This document shows, one piece after another, positions 12,601-23,700 of a DNA stretch of 64,000 nucleotides. Location: NCBI GenBank assembly GCA_037576195.1, contig CM075102.1:26284745-26348744 (forward strand). The letters are read 5' to 3'. The position numbers and the translations under genes are program-made. The stretch comes from Phytoseiulus persimilis. Lineage: Eukaryota > Arthropoda > Arachnida > Mesostigmata > Phytoseiidae. The notes under the pieces are model-generated. The model was not told the origin of the DNA and ran no database searches. It saw nothing but the letters and a program-made list of their open reading frames with translations. Within the stretch, counting starts at the first letter, position 1; every line of letters starts with the position of its first letter.

Positions 12601-15600
12601 ACGAGCCCGCTGTGTTGAGTCTCAGTCCGAGTCGTGGCTAGCTTTCTTCCGCCAGGTGCATGAAGTGAGAGCTGAAGATGGCTATTTGATACGTCGGATG
12701 CAGATGCACTGGAAATTTATCTCCGAAAAGACCCGATACGAATCTGTCGAATATTCCACCTGGGGTCGGTCATTTCTCCCTCTATTCCTCAATTTTGTTC
12801 GCCCATATGCGGCTAGGTGAAACACCCATTCTCCGAGGATTTGCCATTCCACGCTCATCGCGGAAGAGTGGGTGAGAGTTGAGTCCCAGCGTGAGATACT
12901 GTCGGGAAACTCCGATATGACGGCCATCTGGGACGGAGAAAAGGATGAGGATGATGGGTACTCGGAGTTGATTAGGTCATTTCAATTGAGACACCGTCTC
13001 TGGTACAGTCGAACGGAAACAGAGAGAATAATGAACCCTTCCTGGGGTGCTCCGCTAGATCTGCCTTAACAACGAGGACTTCACGTGCTGAAATTGCCTG
13101 AGCCGATGTTTCTCTGCTCGCTGCTCCGGAGTCGATTTAAGTTTCCTCCTCGATCGAGTGAGGATAGCTTTCAAGCTACGGCTGCTGAGGAGCTCGAAAA
13201 GCTGACATACGCCTCAAAACTGCTCAGGGGACGCCCGAGACAAAAAGAGAGGGAGCAAGTCAACCCACGACTCGTGTCATTCACTAAGTTCTCCCTGTGG
13301 GGAGAGTTCACAATACCCATCTTGAGCAGCCAATACTCTTTCCCGATGATTTCTCGTATAACGACGTCGGCTTAAGAGCATTCCGTGCCTGTCAGTTGGC
13401 TTCCAAAGAGCCGCGAATCACCGACTCAAATCTCACAGCAGAAAGAGCTCACGTGGATCTGTTCATGACGATTCCTTCAGAGATCACATTCCAGACTCGA
13501 GTGGGGGCGCCCAAAAATGCTTCCGGCCGCATTGCAACGAGCAATTGAAGCTCTCGGGGGAACCATGATATAGGGCTCGAGATGATACGAGCACCGCTGT
13601 GCTTGTCTTTCCCTGAACAAGCCTTGAAACCTCCCACCGTACACTGTTCCATCTCGCTATCTCCCGAGTCAGGGTTATTCATGGACAAATTCCCGGATAC
13701 TGCGAAGCCAACGTGCACCGCAAAGACGTCCCGAACAATGCTTGAATATCCTTGACGCAGATTTTAAGGTAATTTGCATACGAGTAATTCAACCGTTCGT
13801 TACTATTCTTGCGATTGCTGGTGCGCTGCTTCATGATTTCTTCGCTGCTGGGGGGTTCGGTCGCTGAGCTAGCGCCTCGGAGACTGGCCCGAACGCCGAG
13901 CTAGCCGATTCGCCTGAAAAGAAAAGCGATGGCTTCGTTAACATGTGAATGAAATCAGAGGATTTCTCTGCTTGAATATGTTGCGTCGGCCCGGCCATCG
14001 TCGCCGTCATTTCCGCTAGCATAATCATCATCGTCTCCTTCGTCGTCGCCGCCTGCTTCTGAACTATGTTGGGGCAAAGCATATATCCGAGCTTTCTGCT
14101 ATCATCTTGTTCCGGATTCCTTTCGCAGCTTGCCTCGTGCACGCGCTGATGGCGGTGGCACAAGAGAAGCGGCTGGCGTACCTTTCTCCACAGCTAATCT
14201 TGTGAATGTCGGCAAAAAGCACCCTTTCTGATTAAGTGGCCGCGCCTGTCCCTCATCATGAGTCGAAAGGGCCCGCCGGATGCAGGATAAAAGACATCGC
14301 TTGAGAGGTCGCAATATTCCAGGTCAGAGAGTCATCCCATGAGAATCAGCGGTTGCTGCGAATTCAGAAATGCTTTTCCTCAGGTTCGCTCAGTACTAAC
14401 TCAGTCATATCGTGCGGAAACCTGACGGTCCAGCTCAGGGCCCAATCGCCATCCGTAACGGGTGGTGTTTCGAATACCTCTCGGCGCTTCAACAATCCAT
14501 TCTCCATGAATCTGTCATCTACTGGACGTAGCATATGGCACGTAATTTAAGGGAGACCCGAGACAACGACTGTCGGAGAATCATCACTCGCCGTGCCTCC
14601 CCCTGAATTATTCTGATAACTCGACAATTCAGCAGTGATGCTCGCTGTTTCGTTGAGATCGATTTCGCTCATTTGAACCTCTCCGCACAATGATTGGACG
14701 ATATTACTGAGGCTGGAGAGTATAAACTCTTCACACGGTCAGAAAGATCGAGCTGGTGGGAGCGGAGGAACTGAGGTTGAGATCTAGTCGCGAATCGGCT
14801 GGACCCAAGCTCTGAACAGTGTTCTGGTTCTCACCCGGAATCCGCCAAACCGCGACTATGAGAGTGCTCAGGTACCTCACATTGGGAGCCGGGCTTCCGA
14901 ACAAGCCGGGCTCTGATTTCTCCGGACTCATACCACAAGAACGTGAGTGTTGAATCGCAAGTTCCGAGCATTGAGAACAAGTCAGCAAGAGTCGAATTAG
15001 AATGTATTCAGTGAAGGTCAATTTGGGATAAGGGCCTCCCTCGTCACAGATTCCTCAGACTTCGGGGAATGTGCAGTGCTGACTTTGTCACGAGTCAGCT
15101 TACCATTGAACTCGACAAAAAAAGTTCCAGGGGCGAACATGACTTGCAACATCAGTTCTCCAGTCCTCGAAGAGGAAACAATAATCCGTGCCTCACATGT
15201 CGCAGCTACTGGGCCCATGTAGTGATTGGTAACTCTCTCTGTCCCCACCTCCCCCTGCACATGAGAACTTTTGTCCTGATGTACATGGAACACCCACTTT
15301 GGATCCACTCAGCGCTGCTTGACACGACTGTGAGCGTACGAGCACAGAGAGAGAAGTTTCGTCAACGAGCGTTGTTCCATTCATTCATTTGGTTTTCTGC
15401 TCCTCGCTGGAGTCTATCTCCGTGTGGCGAGCTCTGTTGTTACGCCCGTTGTTCCCCTCGGTTTCCCAATGTCTTGCTGTCTGCCCACTTTAGTCGCCTA
15501 GGCGGGTTCGCTGTTGAGCCGGTTAGGTACGAGGCTGCGCAAACGTATGTGTGTGCCTCATTTGAAGCGAGCAAGCGGAGGTTTCCATACGGCCGCTGCA

Positions 15601-18600
15601 GCTGCTCTGGGCGCAGTAGACGAAGTTTGCGAACATTAGTCTTCCTGAGTGACGAAGAGCTGGGCTAACGACAGTAGATAAAGTTCATCGCCGCGCAGCA
15701 TATCCCTCCTGTTCCACCCCCTGCCACTCGTTGTCCAGTTCCTTGTTCTCCTGCTTGTTTGCTCCCCCGGAATAACACATGCGTTTCGGCGCTTGTCCAG
15801 TTGGCCAACCTCACGGTCACGCTTTCAGTAGCAACACGAGTTCCCACTGACTCTTATCGCGGACATCGAGATTTTTGTCGATAGTCCCCTGTACTCGAAC
15901 GATGTCGGCATTGAACTTTCAGAACATCGCCGTCCTGGAGGTACTTATGCGATCAAACGGAAGGTTTGACGTTACTCAAACAGACTTATCCAAAGTCATA
16001 TAATCGATTCGGGCTCGACCATTAGATTTTCTCGAGGAGCCTCGGTTGCGCTTCGGTAGTTCGTCCATTCCCGAGAGCCAGAAACGGCCCCGTCGGATGA
16101 GGCAACAGAATTGATCCGTTAGGCAAGAAGGACGACGTCGACGACTCCTTTTACGGCGGCTCGAACTCAGCCGACCGGGCAACCGAACGACAGACCGGCA
16201 GACTCAACGAACGACCGAGCGACCATCTAGCTGGCAGTCGAGCAGTCAGGCAGTGAGGCAGCAATCCGTCTCTCTGTTGTGCCAACATCGCCTTAGCGTC
16301 GGGTCTTCCGGGCCAAAGGAGAGAGGTGCTGACCACGCAAACCCTCCGCGCCCTCCTGCCAGTGGCGATGCAGAGACCCTTTCGAGCCTCCACGCAGCAC
16401 CGTCTTTCTTTTCTCTCCGGTCTTCAACGTCAACGTTGCCGTTCATGATTCAATCGCTTGTTGCTTCCTCCTCTTCGTCGAATGCTTCCTGTTTTAGCAC
16501 CGCGCGGACGACAGCGCAGAAGGGATCGATGAGGAGGACGCCACCGATGCGAACGACGTCGAATAAGTCACGTAGTTCGACGCCGACCGTGGTTGGCATC
16601 GATGGCTACACATATATCATACACGTCTACGGGTGGGAGAGAGAGGAGGAAATCTTGCGAATAATCTTGCTAACGAGGCTTTTTCTCCCCGGACCTTGGT
16701 GAATCTTAATTCCCCTATTTCCGTGATGGTGAGAGAGGTCCTTTGATCACAGCAACGCTGCCGTCGCAACTCCTCAACTATGTCGTCGACAAAGATGGCC
16801 ATTCGCTTTGCCGCTCTCAATCCGTTAACGTGTTCAAGGTCGTCGAACTTTGTTGCCAACGTGCTGACGCAGAGCGTATTCTGAGGAAATCAAGAAGATG
16901 CCAATTAGGAGTGAAGCCAATGAGCTGTGTGAGCACTGCTGCTGAGGCCGCTAACGATGCCCTCCTCTGCTGTCTCAGACCCGAGCCATCTACACAGGAA
17001 ACGAGGTCACGGGCAACACCTAAGATGCACCGATTGATGCCGGGGCCAAGTGAGCGCCTCGGGGCTGAGCTAGAACTCTCACCCATCTGAACCAGGTGCT
17101 CAGTGAGACTGGCTTCGGGTTGACCATCGTTGGGGCCGAATCGTTAATCTTACTTCTCCACGTCACGGGTATTTCTTTAGGTGGGTAATGAATTCGACCT
17201 GCGGCCGCATTCAAGACGATTGATACTCGTCGACTTCTCCCGGACAACACAGGAGGCTCCTGTGATCTGTGGCGCAGGTCTCATGTATCGGGGGCTGGTT
17301 TAAAGGTGGAGAAACCGGAAGAAAGCATCCGCCTGACAGTAAACGATGCGTTCTCCGATTCTATCGAATGGCCTTGCTGCTCGGGGAAACTGCTACTTGG
17401 AAAAGCGCCCGAAGCGGAGCCGGTCGCACGGCGCTCAGCTGCTCGACTCCATGGAGCTAGGAGCCGAATGTTGGTTTGTGCTGCTGAGGGTTAGCAGCAT
17501 ACGAGGCGGTTACTTGGAGCGCTTAGAACGAGGATCTAGTGCGAGTGGATTCGGGGCTAGAGCCGTTGCCTTGCGACGTCAGGGAGTCGGGTTCGACCGT
17601 GAAAGTGGAGTTATTGGGCAATGTGGGCTGACTTCTGACGCCTGACTTCCAACCCTAATCTCCTGACTCCATGCTGGTCGCACGCTGCCCGTCAGGTGAT
17701 ATTTGCGGAATCGAGGCGGTAACATGGTGAGCGAATTTCTGAAAGAGGATTCCTTGGTGTCCTGGGCGCACAACATTGATGCAGTTCATAGATTAACCCA
17801 GATCATTCAATTTCTACTATCGAGTCAAGCTGAAGACGTCCCAAGCCTTTTTCGTTGCGCTGAGCGTTGGTTCCCTCCCATGAAAGGTTCGAGACCTGGT
17901 GCCGTGACCTCAGAGGAGCGCGAGAAGTCTCACGAAGGAAGTACGCGAAGGGGGAGGGAGGCAGGAATCAGGTCTCTCTCGCTCTCTGTGAATTGTTCCA
18001 CGGGGTTCCTCGTTACTCGCAGCCGCTCTGCCCCTCGCGAGAGTGCTTCCTTCCCGCCCGCGAGTCACTGGACCGTTCTCGAGTCGCGGCTCTAATTCCA
18101 TCTGAGATTGGATGGTTTCACCAATCGGCGTCACAGATTTCCCTCTTCTTATTGCTTGCTTGTTTAGATCCCGCCATTATCTGGAAAGATACGCCCCAAG
18201 CCCAACGATCACCGAGTGGATATGAGAATTTTCCAGAAACATTAGCATGCAGGAGCGAGCGTGCGTGATGACGGACAGAGATAGCTTCTTCATTCCCAGG
18301 GGACACACCGCTTCATGCCGACCAAATGCTCTACCTGAAGATTATAGTGTTTGTTTGCGAATCAGATGAGTGAGGTTGGACTCACACGAGAACAGTTCCA
18401 TCACGAGTCAAGATGGCGATTTCAGAGAGCCTTTGAGTCACACTTTGGATTGCGGGAAAGTTGAAGGGATCGCATCGGATTGATAGAGGTTTTCGAAACA
18501 CTGCCGAGACTGATCTGCAAGGTATTTATCGTCTTCCCATCAGTCGGTCGTCGGTCTCGGAGCCACCTGAGAATCATCATGGAAGATGAAGGACTTGGCG

Positions 18601-18894
18601 GTCTCACAACAATGAAGATTCTTGAACTAAACTGGAATCTTGTTGTAGAGGTCGTCCATATCCTCGCTACCGAATCATGGAAACTCGATCTGCTTCGCTG
18701 AAGTCTCGCGAATCATAAACTCACCTCATGAAGAATTGAATGAAGCGAACGCTTCTCTCTTAAGCATGGGAAGAGATCACTAATCACGCCATTCCCTTCT
18801 TCCTTTCCACTAACTACAGTTTCGCCGACTACGGCTTGCTAAACTATATGCATCCCGGATTCGGACCCCGAATCGAAACCCGCATCGTTTTCAG
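6669..18894. other. Region without a supportable gene (between the convergent genes)
   Basis: Many open frames up to about 200 codons occur on both strands, but none shows a domain I recognise, a chain of phase-consistent exons, or a clear bias, and frames of this length are expected by chance at about half GC. The more protein-like pieces are a plus-strand frame at 9684-10241 (first ATG near 9718) and a minus-strand frame at 15018-15308 that runs into a good donor (AATG|GTAAGC near 15110). It could contain part of the neuroligin 3' UTR, small exons or regulatory DNA; I cannot tell. Confidence 0.4.
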
Positions 18895-19436
18895 ATGAGT
18901 GACGGATGGAAGATACTGTCGTTCGCGGCAGACGGACGACATTTTGACCTCTCCTCTGTGTCATGGAAACTTTCATCGCTCTATCGTCAACTTCTCAGCA
19001 AAATGGACGAATTTCAAGAGGCAAGTCCCGATTTTGGAGATGATTATAAAGTATCTTTATTAAATACAGTGTTTTTTTGGGAGGTTTCTGAGCGGATTCT
19101 GAGCCTCTCCGATTTGACACTCTACACGAGGACAGAAATCGCTTTCCCAAGTTCATCACTTCCAAAGTTTTACAGCGCTATGTACAATCGATGGGGTTCG
19201 ATTCAACGACCGCAATGCGATTCAGATGGTTTTTTCTAAGCGGCCGCCATCGTGTTGATCGACCATCAGCATGGATCTTGTTTTCATGGATACAGTCTCA
19301 ACGGCTACACAGTAGTTTCTTCACCACCTTTGAAGGACGACCGGGCTCCGTTTCCACTGTAAAAGGAACATTTGAGCGTGAGAACGTGGGGCGTTTGATA
19401 CGCGAGCATCGAGCGACACGTCGTGGTCCCCGATAG
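18895..19436 (+). CDS. Tentative small two-exon gene, possible PUB-like domain
   Basis: ATG at 18895 opens a 42-codon exon ending CAAGAG at 19020. It is followed by GCAAGT (a consensus GC donor) and an 83-base intron with a T-run, ending at CTGAG (19099-19103). Exon 2 (19104-19436) continues in phase to TAG, giving about 152 residues. Across the junction the protein reads LYRQLLSKMDEF, then PLRFDTLHEDRNRFPKFI, then VQSMGFDS. That spacing resembles PUB domains (helix, P-x-x-x-K/R-Y/F-R, N/R-x-x-F, hydrophobic helix, M-GF), which bind the C-termini of p97/VCP. The ATG directly follows TTTTCAG, so it could also be an internal exon. Without splicing the frame gives 114 residues. It is near the probable 3' end of neuroligin on the other strand. 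It may be chance. Confidence 0.28.
19056..19061 (-). terminator. Possible poly(A) signal for the minus-strand neuroligin gene
   Basis: The minus strand reads AATAAA here, about 1.3 kb beyond the stop of the candidate cytoplasmic-tail exon at 20345. It is one of few such hexamers seen on this strand in the region. It also falls inside the intron proposed for the plus-strand candidate gene, so at most a weak call. Confidence 0.25.
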
Positions 19437-20344
19437 GACGAGTGAATGTCGTCAAACTGGGCACAAAGACAACGAAATTTGGTTACGAAAAACGCAGACC
19501 GGGCGAGCTCGCTTCACTCACTTTTCTCTGAGGCCCGCTGTCGACGGTTGCGCCATGGACTCGAACTGTTGGTTCAACGGATCTCTGTGAATCGATGAAC
19601 GACATGAGTGATCAATCGGGGATATGGATCGGTCTCCCTCTCGCGTGTTGTCCCCAGTCCACACAGTTTCCCTCGATTCCCGTACATGTTACCCTCTGCT
19701 TTCGTATCGGACCGACACAGGGCATTCCCACGCATCCCAAACACCTCCTCCGCACTCCCAGGACGCTCTCGTTCCTTTCCAGGTAGCAATCTGAAGCCGC
19801 GTTCGGACAAGAGAGGGAGAGGAGAATCCAAACTCCGAGAAAGATCTGCCTCTCGTATTGAATGACTACGAACTTGACTGAATTTCGGGCAATGATCTCG
19901 GGCTAGTTGTCTCAAAATAGAATCCGGCGGCCTTCCTCGATAACGCGGACTCCCCTCGGCTGGGAGCAGCTTCTGCGAGCATGCGCGTGTGACACAGTCC
20001 GCGCTTAGGTATTTACCCTCTCGTGGGCCGACAAAGCTCGTTGTCAATTGACATATGTATGGGACCGCGTTTGTTTGTACCTCTTCACATTTGACTGAAA
20101 AAGAGCTGCGGGAGCCACGGCTCCACGACGACAGACGACTTTCCGGCGTCTACTTTTCGAATATCTTGGCCTTCTGCGCTGGAGTTCGAGGAAATAACGC
20201 ACGCCAGCGAATGAGGCAGTCTGTACCACGCAAACCCCCTCGGGGGCCCGAAATACATCAGAGCTTTTGTGGCTCGAAGTGCGAGAGTTTGTGAGCGGAG
20301 TGCGCGTTGCATACAAAGGTTCTTTCCTCCAGAATCGAGCTGAC

Positions 20345-20780
20345 TCAAAGCACTGCCGAAAGAGGAGCCGCCGATGTATCCCCACCGAGTCGCGCTTTTG
20401 CCTCTATCTTATTGCTCCAGCTCTCATCCTTTCCGTCTTCCCCATTCTTCTTTGCTTTTGTGTACCGTACGAACCTTGCCAAGGTGACGGAGGTGGTGGT
20501 CATTCCTGACGTTGACGTGGCCGATGATGAAGACACGGCGATATCGGGTTGTTGTTGCGAGTTTCCGTTCCCAAGCTCGCCTAGAGAGACGCCCGTGGGA
20601 ACCACGTTTGGCAGTGGGGTCAGCGTACCTTGGAGGTCTCCTTCAGGCATACGCGGTCGACTCTGATCAGAGAAACGTACTTCTTGAGCTTCAAGGTCGA
20701 TGACTTGGTTGGTGCCGCTGTCAGAAGCTTGCGAAAGCGAAGAGTTCTCCTTCAAAGAGTCGGCCACCGATATCGGTATG
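20345..20780 (-). CDS. Neuroligin, tentative cytoplasmic-tail exon(s)
   Basis: A minus-strand frame reads SGTNQVIDLEAQEVRFSDQ, PEGDLQGTLTPLPNVVPTG, a Ser/Thr-rich stretch and a basic C-terminus ending PLSAVL before TGA. Composition fits a disordered neuroligin tail, the strand is right, and it lies downstream of the transmembrane exon. However, no clear acceptor is seen, internal donors exist (QE|GTACGT, CAAG|GTACGC), and the C-terminus is not a class I PDZ ligand as in most neuroligins (TTRV-like). The true tail may lie elsewhere in the 6 kb between here and 27.0 kb. Confidence 0.35.
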
Positions 20781-23700
20781 CGTCCGAGTCACGCATGGGT
20801 TCTTAGTCATCTCTTCCTACGTGTCAATCCGAGGTTTTCTGGTGTCGATGAGACGATGAGAGCTCGATTCAAGACCACTAACACCGCAATGAATGCTCTC
20901 ATGGGGGCTCATTTCGGATCGGCCGAAGCGTTCGACTCCCAAAACTTGGAATCGAGCCGAGTGGATGAAAATTCATCCATCCCAACGGCTTGAATGGAGA
21001 TGGGAGAATAGCCGGTGGGCATTCGAGACGGCGAGAGAGAGAGAGATCGAAGGGATTGGAATACTCAGCAGATGCTCGCTCGCTCATACAAATGACCTCG
21101 TATTCTCAATGAGGAGCAAGCGGATGACAAATGTACTCAATATGTTATGAGCGGCCGGATCTGAGTTAGTGAGCCGCGAGAATTCCCACGCAGCAAGCCA
21201 ACCGATTGATGCAGATTGCCAATAATGACAGCCGCCGTCTCTCGATTGAGAGTTTTTAGAGCGAGGCTTCGAGTGTCAGCGAGGATCGTCTCTCGAGAGT
21301 TAGTGTCCGCGTCGCTGGGGGAAACGACGCGATGTCGAATCGTCGGCACTGATGTTTAATCGCGGACAAGTCTCAGCTATTGGAGCGAACAGGGAGTGAC
21401 TGACAGCGAAGAAGGTGATTTAGAAGAGGATTCACTCACTCGTTGCATAGTTGACGCGACGAAACTCGAGGGCAGTTGGTACAGATAACACGTTTCCATG
21501 GCATTGCCAAGATTTGGATCGGATGACAGATTTGCCTCGAAGATGTCCGTTGCTGTTTGGTGCTGCTGAAACAATATTTGATGTGAAAACGCGTTTCTGA
21601 TGGTCTCGGAAATCCATCTCAGCTCTTCCCCTGATGTAAGTCCACCAGCGTTAACAGGGAATCGCTCCCCCCTAGGCCGGCAATCGATTCCATCTTAAAG
21701 GTCCCGAAATCAGTTTTGTATGATGACCTTCCGTCCCAGTCACTATTCTTTTATCGAACGCCCGGGGATCCATCTATAACCACCCGAGTGCAGCATCATT
21801 ATCGTCGCTCCCGAAACACATGATTTTACCTGGTTCAAGTTATGTCCTGCGGCTTCTTGGAGGAATAACATGGCTGCGTCTTTCTGTAGGATGGTTTTCT
21901 GCAAACAGGCATCCTCTTCTTTGATGGACTGGAAAATTCATGTTCCGGAAAGTTAGTTTTGAAAGCTGACGTGGATGGAGGAGAACGCGGGCGGTATGCA
22001 GGCTGCCGCGTTAAACCGAAGATCGGCGAAAGACGGGTTGCAGCTGGATGGGAGGAGTGATCTGTTTCCGCTCATAATCGACCAGAAACGCTATTTTTTC
22101 ACGCGAAACGACCCTGATCTGAGTTTGATGATACAGTGAGGGCTTCCCGGCTCCAATTCTATCCCTGGTGGTGTTAAATCTCAGTTCCACGGAATTAGTT
22201 GAAACAATACTGGAAACCACATGAAACTATCAAGTTCCCTGAGATTAGAGTCTTCGCTGGACTGAAGCAAATCTGCCTCCCCTAGCGTCTCGGGTCTCGA
22301 GCCGGTCCCCTCGACAGGGGGCTCCAGGCGTGCCATGATGAGACTGGCTTTTGGAGCCATGGGACGCCGACAGCGGCTCGACTCGCCCTCTTGGTGGCCT
22401 CGTCAATTTGCGGACGTGTAGCAAATAATGCCTGCACGTCGTCGAAAAGTGTGAATGCGAATAACCCAGCAGCATCTGCATAGCTTTGTGTATCGAGTGA
22501 CCCTGACCATCATCGATCGGGGGTGTATCTAAACGGTATCCACCCCTCTCAAAACTCTGACCGGTGTCCCCAGAGCCTTCTCTGCCTCGGGGTAGTAGGG
22601 GTTGGGCCTTGCAAAGAACTGCAGTTTTCGGTTGACTGCAACTGAAAGCCGCGGTTTTGCAGTTAAACACCGCAGATAACCGCAATGTAGTTCAGTCGTA
22701 TTTGGGGCGTGAAAGAGGCTAGTGCCCCAGTGTGATTGGAATCTGATTGGATTTCGCAGTTCGGAATCTTCCTACCGTCGATTATTTATGCCACAGCTCC
22801 GTCAGTTTTCCGGTACGAGGTGTCGCTGCATGAATGCTTGGCAGCAGTTTTTGCATCTTGTTCTGAGAATAATATCAACCGTTGAAAGCTGGGTGTTCAA
22901 TTGAGAATACACATTGGAATCCGCGCGGAGCGTGAGTGGTACAAAAGGGTGCTGAGCAGGAGAACCGTCGAGAAGATCATGCTTCGAAGATGTAACCGAC
23001 ATCGGGCTTCAGGCCTGAATACTGATGCCCCCTCCCCGGAAATGGGACCGAACTCGATTCGAGCCAGTTTTCCGGCATCTTGTGGCTCACTCAGAGGCGC
23101 CGCCAGCCCTGGGATCATGGGGCCTTGGCATTCCGCCCCAGACTCCCGGCAGCATACGATGACTATGACGTTCTGAAGTGAAGAGTCGGATCTCCGGATT
23201 TTCCACGAAGTCCCTCATGGAAAACATCAGAAGATTTCGCTCTCAACCTCGACACCTATTTACAGTGCTTGCACAACAGCGTTACTGGATCTCCAGGGCT
23301 TGAGCCTTCACAATTCCAAATTTTCGGAGAAAAATGCAATCCTCATGAAGCTGGGTTTTGATTCTGGCAGGCGGCCCTGCTGAGCGAATGAACCTCCGCT
23401 CCGGAATCTCGCGAGACCTCGTTACTCCGCCGGCTCAGATGTGAAGGGAAGAGGCGGAAACTTCATTGCATCCTTCATGAAGTCAAATTCGATATGGGAG
23501 CCCGGTATCGGTAGTATCATTGATTATTCTCCGCGAGAAATCCATGGACCTATCGCTGTCGTCTGCGAGATCCAAAGTATACATCAAAACTGCAGATGAT
23601 TGCGGCTCTTGCAGTTCATGAACTGCGAGGGTTTCCGGTTATCGCAGTTATTTAACCGCGGTTGGAAACCGCTGCATCTTGAAGTCAGGGAACGACGATT

